A stretch of DNA of 64,000 nt from Pseudoalteromonas luteoviolacea DSM 6061 (GCF_001625655.1 NZ_AUYB01000096.1:62001-126000); one strand, 5' to 3'. Counted from the first letter of the stretch, positions 42,648 to 52,105 are shown. The notes: a model not told the origin generated them from the letters alone. A program made the numbers and translations.

Positions 42648-44258
42648 CTAGAAAACATTTAGCACTCGCTCTGCCCATCTATGCACATCTACCTCACTCA
42701 ACCCACCTTTGCCTTTAGATTTCTGATGCGGAACACTTTTGTGATTGCCTTCACCAACTAGCGCATCAAAGTATTTCTTTGGCCAACAGAACTGTTTGCT
42801 GAGCAACCCTCTTTCTATCTCGGCTATAAAGTCTCGTAACAGGCCTTTTGGCGCTAATGCTCGCGCTGAAATGACTTTGGTGGCTATTGAGGCTTTACCG
42901 TCTGAGGTATCCACCTCTAATAAGAAATAGCCTTCGCTTTGATATTCAATCCGTACAATAGCCATACATCTAGGCGAACCATCTACCATAAGGTGACTCT
43001 CACTGCGCCCCACTGCTGGTAGCTTACGAACAATGTGCTTATTTTGCTTAACACCATGTTCTTTTTCTAATAGCTCCAGCATTTTGAAGAAGCCATCGAA
43101 TTTATTGTGACTCAAAGCGTCGTTATCAGTTTGATCATCTAACCCATCAATGGCAGCTCGAGGCTTATCACCTCGTGAGCTTGGGTCATCGGTGCTTACT
43201 TCGGGTGGTAAGGTACTGGGTTTTTCCTCGTCTTTCTTACCGCCTGAGCCATTACGAGCTTTTGTGTAGACTTTACGAGTGTGTGGTACTCTGTTGTATG
43301 TGCGCTGCGTTGCATCACAAAATATCAACGCAGACTCGTTATCTTCGCTACCGTCACTGTCTTCATCTATTTCTCTCTGTGTCGGTAACTGCGGATAGGT
43401 GCCACCTTTCCCCTTACCAGAACCTCTCTTGTTCTCAATAAAGTTTGGGTGTGCATAGCCAATGTCAGTAATATCTGGAAAGTACAAACCATCGATGGCT
43501 TCTATACGGTTAATAAACCAGGTTTTTTCATCTGGCGACTGCCAACCTCTGGCCGCAATGCTTACCCCTTCAAGTTGAGGCGGATCAAACCGGAATTTCC
43601 ACTGTTGATACTTTTCTGTTATTACGCTCTCATCCAGGAGATATGCATAGATGCTCTGAAAAGAATGCTTTACATCGTCGTCGAGCAGTATCCAGGCTAT
43701 CTGATGCCTGAACTCATCATTGTCGAACAAGATTTTCGGGCACAGTGATGTTGGTAAGGCATTGATCATCACATCAGGCTGAAAGTCACCTACGAGCTCA
43801 GGGTCGTAGTCAACGTCAAATTCAAAGTCGAGTGCGTTATGGATCAGAGCCGCATTTGCCAAATAGTTATTGGTAAAGAACAGTGCTCTGGCCAGTTCAA
43901 GCTGAGGAAGGTAAATTGTTTTACCCTCGGACCTGAACACAAAACAATTTTGAGATTGTTCATTGCTGTGCCTGAACTTAACTAAACCACACTCTTCAAC
44001 TGTTCCCCTCTCCCAAAGATCACGTTCGGGCAATGTAATTTCGACTGAAAAGCCAGGCGGTGTTGCCGTGGAAGTTTGGTTGAGTACAACCTGGCGGCTT
44101 AAATATGGTAGCTGGCTAAACTTAAGGGATTTGCGATGGGAGTTATTAAACTGAACGCCAATGCTCCATGTCTTACGATCGTGGTACTTGAAAACGTTGC
44201 CAATCCCCTGGATCCTGGCGTTATCTGGTAGATTTTTGAATCTGCTCGTTTGCTTCAT
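42648..44258 (-). CDS. tnsE: transposition protein TnsE
   Basis: A 536-aa protein, essentially the same length as Tn7 TnsE. Recognised by the segment IYLPQLELARALFFTNNY (about residues 131-148) and overall order. TnsE directs Tn7 to replication forks, especially on conjugal plasmids, through the sliding clamp and 3'-recessed ends. Its presence means this element probably has both target pathways. The start overlaps the tnsD end by 38 nt. Confidence 0.9.
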   Translation of the reverse strand: MKQTSRFKNLPDNARIQGIGNVFKYHDRKTWSIGVQFNNSHRKSLKFSQLPYLSRQVVLNQTSTATPPGFSVEITLPERDLWERGTVEECGLVKFRHSNEQSQNCFVFRSEGKTIYLPQLELARALFFTNNYLANAALIHNALDFEFDVDYDPELVGDFQPDVMINALPTSLCPKILFDNDEFRHQIAWILLDDDVKHSFQSIYAYLLDESVITEKYQQWKFRFDPPQLEGVSIAARGWQSPDEKTWFINRIEAIDGLYFPDITDIGYAHPNFIENKRGSGKGKGGTYPQLPTQREIDEDSDGSEDNESALIFCDATQRTYNRVPHTRKVYTKARNGSGGKKDEEKPSTLPPEVSTDDPSSRGDKPRAAIDGLDDQTDNDALSHNKFDGFFKMLELLEKEHGVKQNKHIVRKLPAVGRSESHLMVDGSPRCMAIVRIEYQSEGYFLLEVDTSDGKASIATKVISARALAPKGLLRDFIAEIERGLLSKQFCWPKKYFDALVGEGNHKSVPHQKSKGKGGLSEVDVHRWAERVLNVF

Positions 44259-45759
44259 TCGTTACAACACTTCCCAATAACTCCGCCGTGATGGGGCGGA
44301 TCCTATCCTTACTGAGCCGTGCTAAACGCTGAATGCGCCAACTTCTATAGTCATGGTGATGTCGAACACAATTAATACATGCCACAGCGATACGACGGCA
44401 TTGGTACTCCTCTATAGTTTCACAGTATTTATTAAAAAACAATTTACACAAAGGCAACCTTTCTAATTGTTTGATCTGGGACAACGGAATATTTACATGC
44501 AAAAAGTACCAGTTTTTTGTCAACCTTGGGACTTCCAGACTAAGCTCCAACGTATTTCTCAGCCTGATAAGTCGCTTTACGTATGCCAGATCACGCTGGT
44601 ACCAATCTACTTTCGGCTTACGCTTAATGCCTTGTTTCGTGTGCGCTTGATTAAACGCCATAAGCCAGAATTTATCATGTCGATACAACCATATATACAG
44701 ATCTGCAAAGCCACTTTGTCTGGCTCCCTTAACTCCGTATCTGGCTACTGCATGCTGCCAATTTTGCCGTTTGGCAAGCTCAACGGTGTGAGGTGGTGCC
44801 GCAGGTTGATTGCCTGGTTCCTGGCTATAACCCATTTTTGAAACATCTGTCAGTAAACCAGCAATGTCCAGGTGCTCATCAAAAAATGCCTGCAAAACCA
44901 GCAAGTGCTGCAAGTAACTAAATGCTTTTCTGTGCTTTCTAAATAATGTCTTGAGCCAGTTTGAATCAACACCATCATCAATACTCAGCCCGAGCCAACT
45001 CAAGCCAAGAGCACTCCAGTATTTATGCACGATATGACTGACCCCTGTATGGTCAATATGTTTACCATGATTTAAACCAAGACGCGTCGCCAGCGCTCGG
45101 TAGAATGCACTCCACTGCTCTGGATAAATATCAACCTCAGGTGCATCTAACAGAACCTGTGTGTATCCCGCCAGTCTTTGAAATTTAGCAGGCAACTGCT
45201 CGGCCACAGCAGCAGGGAGCACACTCGGATTGAGAGCAGAAAACACATGCTTATGAAGAGAGTGAACATGTACAGCACTCTGCATTAAGCTTCCGTGTAC
45301 TGGACAACTCACAACCCCGGGAGCCTGCCAGAGACGATGCCAGTACCACTCTTTATATTTATCGAGCTGCATTGCCAGGCAACGCGGACAGTACTTTAAA
45401 TACACAGGGCTTTTTACAACCGAGGCGGCTTTCCCAAGCTGCAACTCTGCGGAGCAACCGTTACCAGAGAGCAAGTCATTTTTCACTCGCTGAGCGATTT
45501 CTGGATGAACAAAGGGGGCATACAGCGGGTATAGCGTGTATTGCTTCAACAGCTTTTCGGCCGTTAGTTTTGCATTTCCCTGGTAGTGGGAAGCAAGCAA
45601 TTGCAAATGGCCCTGCAATGCCACAGCAGCAACAAACGTCTTGCTGCCAAGCAGATTGTAGAGCAGTTGTTTAGGTGAAAGCTCTAAGCTATATACACCA
45701 TACCGAGCGATAACACTGTAAATCAGCTCATCGCGATACGGGATGGGTAAATCAAACAC
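44221..45759 (-). CDS. tnsD: target-site selector TnsD (TniQ family)
   Basis: A 512-aa protein of the TniQ family, near the 508 aa of Tn7 TnsD. The N-terminal TniQ region begins MFDLPIPYRDELIYSVIARYG; a CCCH-type zinc finger is visible as YCPRCLAMQ...SCPVHGSLM (about residues 120-155). The longer C-terminal part binds attTn7 inside glmS in Tn7 itself; the element's position beside glmS is consistent. Separated from tnsC by 1 nt. Confidence 0.93.
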   Translation of the reverse strand: MFDLPIPYRDELIYSVIARYGVYSLELSPKQLLYNLLGSKTFVAAVALQGHLQLLASHYQGNAKLTAEKLLKQYTLYPLYAPFVHPEIAQRVKNDLLSGNGCSAELQLGKAASVVKSPVYLKYCPRCLAMQLDKYKEWYWHRLWQAPGVVSCPVHGSLMQSAVHVHSLHKHVFSALNPSVLPAAVAEQLPAKFQRLAGYTQVLLDAPEVDIYPEQWSAFYRALATRLGLNHGKHIDHTGVSHIVHKYWSALGLSWLGLSIDDGVDSNWLKTLFRKHRKAFSYLQHLLVLQAFFDEHLDIAGLLTDVSKMGYSQEPGNQPAAPPHTVELAKRQNWQHAVARYGVKGARQSGFADLYIWLYRHDKFWLMAFNQAHTKQGIKRKPKVDWYQRDLAYVKRLIRLRNTLELSLEVPRLTKNWYFLHVNIPLSQIKQLERLPLCKLFFNKYCETIEEYQCRRIAVACINCVRHHHDYRSWRIQRLARLSKDRIRPITAELLGSVVTNEANEQIQKSTR

Positions 45760-45760
45760 C

Positions 45761-47431
45761 TTACACGCTCTGTTTAAGCCACGATTCTATATCGAATATC
45801 TTTCCCTGCTGTTTGTAATACTGATAAAGCTCGCCGGATTGCTTTTTGTGTTGAGAATAACCAAACCGTAAGTCGTCACTAGGCAATGTATGCCAGTCCT
45901 TGAGCTTGATGAGTGCTGGCTTCTCTTTGGGTTCTTCCACTTCGATTGGCGTTTGCTCATACCATTCTAGAACGAGTGGAATAAGCCCTCTTACCTGAAG
46001 GTTTGGATAATCTTCAATGGCTCTTTGCACTAACGGTACCAATAACTCAGATTCACATCCCATGCCTAGCAAAAGGTTATAAAGCCGCATGGCCTCTGAG
46101 TCGCTGGCAAAAGGTAATGTGTCTGACTTAGTAGCGGCAACTTCAGAGATCTGTTTGCTCAATTCTAGCAATCGCTTATCAATCTCTTTGTATTTCAAAT
46201 CTGAATATTTGGCGATACTCCTGACTTTTCCCGATTTAAGTGCTTCAATCATCGGATGAATAGGCTGTAGTTCAGACTCGTACACCTTCATAAGTAACTT
46301 TGAAGATAACCGTTCAACTCCAGTGATAATGGCACGAAGCTGCGCAAGTACAAATAACTTAACCACGATATCCAGCACACCTTGAGACAGCTCAAACCAG
46401 GTGTTGCGGATCTCTTCTGTGAGCGGCTCATCGCGATGGATCAGCCACTGATACTGCCAAAGCTTATCTGTCAACAATCGCCACTCGGTGGGCTTTGGCT
46501 TACCCGTTGTTTTATCGATTCTATTTTTATGCTGTGGCAGGGGTTCCCACACCATAGAGCCAATCCCAGTACTACGCCTTGCAGATTGCAACTCAAGTTC
46601 AAATATGGGCCTTGCTTTGGGGGTACCAACTAAAATCACCGGCACACCAATAATATTCACCAAGGCCACAAAGAACTCGAGCATTCGTTCTTGCCCTTCT
46701 TTTTGCTTACGGCCTAAACGCTGAATTTCATCAATCACTAACACGCCAATAGCATATTGATTAGCGACTTGCCCCATAAATGACAACAGCACCTCAGTAC
46801 TATGGCGTTTGCGTCCATACCTTTCAGTAAGATCGGTGTGCAGATGTTTATCAACCTCCTGAAAGAAATTTAAGCATAGGCTTTTCAATGACCCATCCAC
46901 TGGGCATTCGATACGCAAATAGGTGAGCTGGTAAGTGTTATATTGTTCGTGATAGATCGCTTGCGGGTAGGTGGCCAGTATTCGTAGCACACTGGAGCTT
47001 TTACCACATCCAGAGCAACCAATAAGTGATAAACAACGTGCCGTTGAGGGCGCTTCGGCAAAACGAAAGCTACTAATGTCTCCCGTCATCAGCCGCTCGT
47101 AGCCATTTTGCAAGTGTTGTTGTAACTGGCCAGTAGCGATGTTTCTGGCAACATAGCCACCACGGATCATCAGCGCTATTTTTTCTTCTAACGCCACATG
47201 CATCGAAAGCGGCTGAAAAAAGTCATCAAGCAAGCCACATAATTCATGAGCACGCTGCCTTGCATCTAAATAACCGGCTGCGGGATTGTATTTTACCTTA
47301 CCCTCCAGTTTAGTTTTTAGCTCTTCTATTTTGCTCACTCTTGGCAACGCTTCGATAAACGGATTACCTTTGTAGCGCTCAATCTCAGACTCCTGATACA
47401 TCGCGCGGAAAATGTTGGGTGGTAAAGTCAT
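45761..47431 (-). CDS. tnsC: transposition regulator ATPase TnsC
   Basis: A 556-aa AAA+ protein (Tn7 TnsC: 555 aa). Walker A LIGCSGCGKSSSV, Walker B GVLVIDEIQRLG and an arginine-rich sensor region ELQSARRSTGIGSM. TnsC links target selectors (TnsD, TnsE) to the TnsAB transposase and mediates target immunity. It overlaps tnsB by 4 nt. Confidence 0.95.
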   Translation of the reverse strand: MTLPPNIFRAMYQESEIERYKGNPFIEALPRVSKIEELKTKLEGKVKYNPAAGYLDARQRAHELCGLLDDFFQPLSMHVALEEKIALMIRGGYVARNIATGQLQQHLQNGYERLMTGDISSFRFAEAPSTARCLSLIGCSGCGKSSSVLRILATYPQAIYHEQYNTYQLTYLRIECPVDGSLKSLCLNFFQEVDKHLHTDLTERYGRKRHSTEVLLSFMGQVANQYAIGVLVIDEIQRLGRKQKEGQERMLEFFVALVNIIGVPVILVGTPKARPIFELELQSARRSTGIGSMVWEPLPQHKNRIDKTTGKPKPTEWRLLTDKLWQYQWLIHRDEPLTEEIRNTWFELSQGVLDIVVKLFVLAQLRAIITGVERLSSKLLMKVYESELQPIHPMIEALKSGKVRSIAKYSDLKYKEIDKRLLELSKQISEVAATKSDTLPFASDSEAMRLYNLLLGMGCESELLVPLVQRAIEDYPNLQVRGLIPLVLEWYEQTPIEVEEPKEKPALIKLKDWHTLPSDDLRFGYSQHKKQSGELYQYYKQQGKIFDIESWLKQSV

Positions 47432-49542
47432 ACGTCGTCATCCTCCCCAAACAGCTGATCTGAAAAGTCAGGAAAGTCCAAATCATCATCCGGTTCAGAG
47501 AGATAATGCACTTGAGCCGATTTGCTGGTATCAATTTCTACTGGCTTATGAGCACGCTCTTTACGTTCTTTGGCTTTTTCTTCAGCTCGATTATCACGAA
47601 TATTGTGAATACGCTCAGCATCCGACAAACCAATGTGTTTTGGTGCGGCCTTTTCAGCCTGCTTAACCACATCGATCACTTGACGTTCCAGAGCACGCTT
47701 TTGCTGGTCAGCTATCAGTTTTGCATCAGCATGAGTGTGTTTTAATTCGTCACTTTGCTGCCATACATCCCAGAAGCTCGCTCCGGAAAACTGCCTTGAA
47801 CGTGTGGCTAACTGGCACACAAAGTAATCGCTGCTGTTAGGACCGCAGTAAATATAGATATGATCTGCTATCGCCAGATCATATGCCACTTCCACACTCT
47901 TGGGCCGTTTAACGTCCTTCCCCCGATGCATCCAGCCCAACTTCAAAAGCTCCGCGCTGGTGTAATACAAACCAAATATACAAGCACCTGACTCGGATAT
48001 GGTTGCGCGAGCTCTCGGCATCAGTGCTACACGGAGATGCTCTGCCTCAGGCTTTCTCAAACGACCAGTACGATGTTGCAGGCCCCAATTCCAGATAGCC
48101 AGCGGGTTATTTTGCAAGTTCGTTGGCATATCTGCGGCTTTATCATAGCTTTCAATTACGTGATATTGGTTGTGATAAAGTACTGACGCTAAAATAATTC
48201 TGGTGAACTCTTGAATCGTAAGCTTGGCATCCAGGCGATAATCCCGGTCTCCATGCTTTTTGGTCTTGGTGCCTGTGACCACACCTGGTGCGAACGGCTT
48301 GAATGCCTGCTGAAAAGTATTAAATGCTCTTTCGACGATGCCTTTTGCCTCGCTTCTGAATGGGGGTGTATTTTCAAGGCGAACGCCAAAACCCTTTTCC
48401 AGGCATTCAATTTGATGCCCCATTAGCTCGCCTCTGTCAGCCAACAATGCGGTGGGTAGGCCTATACAAGGCCATTGCTCTGGTGTTACATCAAAGCCAA
48501 ACTCGCGGCAATAATCTGTTTTATCAGCCGCTGCCATATGAAGTGCTTGAATGGCGGCTGCATACGAAGGGTTTTCAAAGCCGACATAAAACCCCGCCAC
48601 CATGCGACTGAATACATCGATTACCATGTAAATTACTGGGCGACCAACGATATTGCTTCTTTGGGAGTCAGACACCAGGTAAATATCTGCAATTGTTGCG
48701 TCAATCTCGTAGCGCATTCCCGGGCCTAAAACATCTGCAACGGCGGTACCTGTTAAAGGCCGTATGTCTTTTTGCAGTTTGATCTTTCCGGCCTGAGCCT
48801 CAATTTTTTCTACCTGGCGATATTCGCGTTTGTAAAAGTGTTCCATTTGCCTGAGTGTTGGCAGCTCCTCTTCCGGAAGATCTGGGAAATACTGCGCATA
48901 TATATCTTTAAGTCTGTTGTGTGCATATCTAAATGATTTGCCTTTGTCGGTCAGTACATGGCGCTCAATAGCAATACGAAACAGTTTTTCAGTAAAATCA
49001 TCAATCAGGGCACCGGTACCTTTCATATACTTACGAGGCCTGCCTAACTTTGTTGTTGTAGCCCGGCGCTTTTTGCCCTTTGCCCCTGAGTTTTTATAAT
49101 CCGGTAACAATGCATTGGGGATCTGGCCTCGCTGCCAGTAGCGACGTGCAAAACGATAGATCGTCTGCTTAGTCTTGCCCGTATCGGCCATAACCTGATG
49201 AACCACTTTGCCACGCGCTTTAGGCTCGTAGAAATCTTCATGCTCTACCAAGGGCTTAATTGCCGCATAGTTCTCATCGCGTTTTACCTGTGCTGTAGAA
49301 CCGGGTTCTGGTATGACAGTGATGATGTCACTATATGGGTCCGCCGCACGTTTTAGTACTTCATTCTGAAAGCCTTGCTCCAATTCAGCCAATTTAACGA
49401 ACTCAGGGAAGGCCTTATCATCATGGACTTTGATCCAAATAGCGTAGTAATCAAACACCATTAGTATGCGATATAAGGTCTGTTCGTACTGCAATACTTC
49501 ATTGATTTGAAACACGAAATACCTCCTGAATTTGCTCAACAT
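47428..49542 (-). CDS. tnsB: DDE transposase TnsB
   Basis: A 704-aa RNase-H-fold transposase. The catalytic triad is D281 (YEIDATIAD), D369 (LLADRGE) and E404 (GIVERAF). The spacing is identical to Tn7 TnsB D273/D361/E396, shifted by eight. N-terminal helical DNA-binding domains precede it and the C-terminus carries an acidic tail (EPDDDLDFPDF) as needed for TnsC contact. It cuts and joins the 3' transposon ends and binds the AATAAAGTTTCA-type repeats. Overlaps tnsA by 44 nt. Confidence 0.96.
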   Translation of the reverse strand: MLSKFRRYFVFQINEVLQYEQTLYRILMVFDYYAIWIKVHDDKAFPEFVKLAELEQGFQNEVLKRAADPYSDIITVIPEPGSTAQVKRDENYAAIKPLVEHEDFYEPKARGKVVHQVMADTGKTKQTIYRFARRYWQRGQIPNALLPDYKNSGAKGKKRRATTTKLGRPRKYMKGTGALIDDFTEKLFRIAIERHVLTDKGKSFRYAHNRLKDIYAQYFPDLPEEELPTLRQMEHFYKREYRQVEKIEAQAGKIKLQKDIRPLTGTAVADVLGPGMRYEIDATIADIYLVSDSQRSNIVGRPVIYMVIDVFSRMVAGFYVGFENPSYAAAIQALHMAAADKTDYCREFGFDVTPEQWPCIGLPTALLADRGELMGHQIECLEKGFGVRLENTPPFRSEAKGIVERAFNTFQQAFKPFAPGVVTGTKTKKHGDRDYRLDAKLTIQEFTRIILASVLYHNQYHVIESYDKAADMPTNLQNNPLAIWNWGLQHRTGRLRKPEAEHLRVALMPRARATISESGACIFGLYYTSAELLKLGWMHRGKDVKRPKSVEVAYDLAIADHIYIYCGPNSSDYFVCQLATRSRQFSGASFWDVWQQSDELKHTHADAKLIADQQKRALERQVIDVVKQAEKAAPKHIGLSDAERIHNIRDNRAEEKAKERKERAHKPVEIDTSKSAQVHYLSEPDDDLDFPDFSDQLFGEDDDV

Positions 49543-50326
49543 TACCTAATCTGAGTTGACCCACCTGAAGCTTTTGTACTGGCGTAAAAATGTCGAAAGT
49601 AAAGTACCTGTCAGCCAGCAAAGCTCTTATTTCAAACAACGATTCCCCTAAGTCTAGTCCATAAGCGGTATCTATCTCTTTACAGGCATTTATAAGCGTT
49701 TTAGCTGGATGTTTTGCAAAGTAATCGGCATAGAATCTGGCGTGCTCAATGGCTGAGTCTTCAGCTTCTTCATGCTCGCCTTGCAATGGATAAATCCACT
49801 CAACATTCGTCTTAACCACTTTGGGGATCTCTTGCTCAGTGACTATTTGCCAGGGGATCTGCTTTTCAAGCCAAAAGCGCTTTTCGAGCTCGAGTATTTC
49901 TATTTTTCGCTGATCTTCAAATGAGCTGACGTATTTGGCCTGTAGCGCAAAGTAGGGAAGATCTCTTGAGGTTGTTTCAACAAAGAAGTCACTTGAAAGG
50001 TATTGATCAACGCCACGAACATTTGGGTGCTTGATACCCGCAGATTCCGCTAACTCAAGCGTTATCTCGCGTTCTAGAGGGAACTGCTCTTTGACTTGCA
50101 GCACATCCTCCCGCCACTCGAGCAAGTAAAACATGGACAGTTCAAGATCGGATAATAAATGATGAGTGCGTTTTGATTTATAACCAAAAACCCGATGTAC
50201 ACGACCGTCTGAAGGTGCATCGTAAACAGTCAACCAAGGCTTATAATCTTGATTGTCACCTGCACCGCGTCCTTCTTTAACCCACTTACGATATTGAGCC
50301 TCAGTATGGCCAATCTTCCTAGACAT
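49499..50326 (-). CDS. tnsA: endonuclease subunit TnsA
   Basis: A 275-aa protein with the restriction-endonuclease-like TnsA fold. Active-site residues E62 (LSDLELSMF), D113 (LSSDFFVE) and K131 (LQAKYV) lie one residue before the E63/D114/K132 of Tn7 TnsA. It makes the 5' strand cuts so that transposition is cut-and-paste. First gene of the tnsABCDE operon, divergent from the dGTPase-like gene. Confidence 0.95.
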   Translation of the reverse strand: MSRKIGHTEAQYRKWVKEGRGAGDNQDYKPWLTVYDAPSDGRVHRVFGYKSKRTHHLLSDLELSMFYLLEWREDVLQVKEQFPLEREITLELAESAGIKHPNVRGVDQYLSSDFFVETTSRDLPYFALQAKYVSSFEDQRKIEILELEKRFWLEKQIPWQIVTEQEIPKVVKTNVEWIYPLQGEHEEAEDSAIEHARFYADYFAKHPAKTLINACKEIDTAYGLDLGESLFEIRALLADRYFTFDIFTPVQKLQVGQLRLGNVEQIQEVFRVSNQ

Positions 50327-50471
50327 AATATACCGCTATAACTGATTGAAATTTCAGCATAGCGTATCAGCACTTTCCATTGCAACCTGACTGAAATAAA
50401 CTACTACAGTCAGTCCAAAGTATGGTGCTGATATACATTTTTTTAATATCAAGGAACAGCTAGGAGGAACT
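50327..50471. promoter_or_regulatory. divergent tnsA/dGTPase promoter with nested dyads
   Basis: Three dyads occur in 90 bp: TGAAATTTCA near 50347-50356; outer arms GTATCAGCAC (50364-50373) and GTGCTGATATAC (50425-50436); inner arms CTGACTG (50387-50393) and CAGTCAG (50407-50413). They could bind a repressor such as TnsB or a host factor and control both directions. Confidence 0.5.
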
Positions 50472-51923
50472 ATGAGTCTCGAAAACTCAGCTTGGGAAGT
50501 ACGCCAGTCCCCACAAGAACTAAGGAAAGATGATCATCGTAGCGAATACGACAGAGATGAAGCTCGGTTAATTCACTCATCAGCATTCAGGAGGCTTCAA
50601 TCAAAAACTCAAGTTCTAGGCTTAGGAGAAAGCGATTTCTATCGAACTAGGCTGACACACTCTATGGAAGTTGCACAAATTGGTAGAGGCATCGTTCAGT
50701 ATTTAAGTAAGAAAAAAGTAGAAAACGCAGATAAGTTACCTCCAAGTGAATTAATTACAGCTATTTGTCTAGCACATGATATTGGGCATCCACCATTCGG
50801 ACACGGCGGTGAGGTAGCTCTAAATTACTGTATGAGAGATTATGGTGGATTTGAAGGAAATGGGCAGACTTTAAGAATTCTTGGGACTTTAGATAAATAT
50901 CTCAAAGGATATGGCTTAAACCCAACACGTAGAATGCTACTTGGTGTATTGAAATATCCAGCAGCATACAGTTCTTTACTTAATGACATGGCTTATGAAG
51001 CAAAGACGAAAGACACACCGAACTGGTTATTTAAAGCTGCGAAACAAAAACCACCAAAATGCTATCATGATGATGATCAAGGCATTGTAGACTTCATCCT
51101 CGAACCTTTTTCACAGGAAGATAAAGAAAAGTTTACTGCAAGCATGGAATATAAGCCAAAGAATGATGAGGATCGTCGTTCTCCAGAAACCGAGCATAAG
51201 CTTACAAAATATAAATCATTAGACTGCTCAATCATGAACCTAGCAGATAACATATCATACAGTTTGCATGACTTTGAAGATGCCTTGTCTCTGGAACTTA
51301 TCCGTCAGAGTGATTGGAAGCGCTACTTTGAAGAAGAAGTAGGTGGTAGGCAAAGAAAAGAGTTATTTGCGAAAATTAGTACCATGCGACCAGATTGTGC
51401 GTATGACAAGATTACAACAGATCTATTTGAGTCAAGCTATACACGCAAAGACGCTATAGGTTCCTTAGTAAACCTAATGATTAGTAACACCCAAATAGTC
51501 GAAAATGATTCCGAGTGCTTAGAGCCTTTATTAAGATTGAACGTTGAGCTCACTGGAGATGTTGAGAAGATAAGAAAAGCAATATTTGACCTGGTTAAAG
51601 AACTTGTTATCAACAATGAAAATGTACAACAGCTTGAGTTTAAGGGTCAAAAACTAATAATTGAACTCTTTGAGGTATTGGCAACAGATCCTGAGAGATT
51701 CCTACCCAACAAGACTAAAAAAGTTTGGGAGAAAGCAGCCAAATCAGTACTTGATGGGTTATCGGAAGAAGAAAAAGAGAGGCAATCAACTAAAGACTTA
51801 GTAAAACGTAAGCAAATGAGGGTAATTTGTGACTTCGTTTCTGGAATGACAGACGAATATGCGACAAAGTACTATGAAAAGCTTTTCACCCCTAGCAAAG
51901 GTTCTATATTTGACCACCTGTAG
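50472..51923 (+). CDS. dGTPase-like HD-domain nucleotide hydrolase (transposon cargo)
   Basis: A 483-aa protein of the dGTP triphosphohydrolase family. HD metal-site elements: H63 in RTRLTHSMEVAQ, H102/D103 in LAHDIGHPPFGHGGE, and a late Asp in LADNISYSLHDFEDA. N-terminal R-rich segment HSSAFRRLQSKTQV is family typical. AGGAGG lies five bases before the ATG. Family knowledge: dGTPases hydrolyse dGTP to deoxyguanosine and triphosphate, and several are anti-phage by emptying the dNTP pool. It reads toward the right end, between tnsA and that end, an unusual cargo place for Tn7. I infer a defence role; housekeeping dGTPase is less likely in a transposon. Confidence 0.88.
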   Translation: MSLENSAWEVRQSPQELRKDDHRSEYDRDEARLIHSSAFRRLQSKTQVLGLGESDFYRTRLTHSMEVAQIGRGIVQYLSKKKVENADKLPPSELITAICLAHDIGHPPFGHGGEVALNYCMRDYGGFEGNGQTLRILGTLDKYLKGYGLNPTRRMLLGVLKYPAAYSSLLNDMAYEAKTKDTPNWLFKAAKQKPPKCYHDDDQGIVDFILEPFSQEDKEKFTASMEYKPKNDEDRRSPETEHKLTKYKSLDCSIMNLADNISYSLHDFEDALSLELIRQSDWKRYFEEEVGGRQRKELFAKISTMRPDCAYDKITTDLFESSYTRKDAIGSLVNLMISNTQIVENDSECLEPLLRLNVELTGDVEKIRKAIFDLVKELVINNENVQQLEFKGQKLIIELFEVLATDPERFLPNKTKKVWEKAAKSVLDGLSEEEKERQSTKDLVKRKQMRVICDFVSGMTDEYATKYYEKLFTPSKGSIFDHL

Positions 51924-51936
51924 TTTGAGACTATCC

Positions 51937-51949
51937 AGCTTTTAAAAGC
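51937..51949. terminator. weak hairpin after the dGTPase-like gene
   Basis: A short palindrome AGCTTTTAAAAGC follows the stop codon at about 51937-51949. It may slow transcription before the right end, but the stem is AT-rich and lacks a good T tract. Confidence 0.3.
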
Positions 51950-51975
51950 CGGACCCATTAAGAATACATCCAGCA

Positions 51976-52038
51976 TGAAACTTTATTGTTTGAGATGATA
52001 CTTTATTGTATGGGGTGAAACTTTATTGTTCACCCACA
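51976..52038. repeat. Tn7 right end with three TnsB-type sites at 20-bp spacing
   Basis: TGAAACTTTATTGTT at 51976-51990, TGATACTTTATTGTA at 51996-52010 and TGAAACTTTATTGTT at 52016-52030, each exactly 20 bp apart, then the terminus ending CCCACA at 52038. Closely packed sites are the Tn7 right-end pattern; classical Tn7 has four, three are clear here. Confidence 0.92.
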
Positions 52039-52043
52039 ACCTT
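52039..52043. repeat. target-site duplication, right copy (ACCTT)
   Basis: Identical to 36208-36212 and directly outside the right terminus; 20 bp separate it from the glmS stop codon. Confidence 0.92.
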
Positions 52044-52105
52044 TTTCACTCTATTCAACCTTATTACTCAACCGTTACCGATTTCGCTAGGTTACGTGGT
52101 TGGTC
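52039..52105. other. attTn7 (insertion point and TnsD-binding segment in the 3' end of glmS)
   Basis: The insertion point lies just beyond the glmS stop at 52064-52066, and the last codons of glmS (encoding AKSVTVE at the C-terminus) correspond to the part TnsD recognises in Tn7. Exact TnsD contacts were not mapped. Confidence 0.75.

Larger units (their letters stand above)
36213..52038. mobile_element. complete Tn7-family transposon at attTn7, 15,826 bp
   Basis: Left terminus 5'-TGTGGACTAGC at 36213, right terminus 5'-TGTGGGTGAAC read inward from 52038, with ACCTT duplicated outside both. All five tns genes are intact and nearly the same length as in Tn7 (275, 704, 556, 512 and 536 aa). They read away from the right end, as in Tn7. 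The insertion lies 20 bp from the glmS stop, consistent with TnsD-directed insertion. Cargo: a methyltransferase/ATPase/receiver operon at the left and a dGTPase-like gene between tnsA and the right end. Confidence 0.95.

Noticed and set aside
45761..47431. CRISPR-associated transposon
   Set aside because: No cas genes or repeat array occur in or near the element. TnsD and TnsE are both present, and the glmS position fits the protein-guided Tn7 type.
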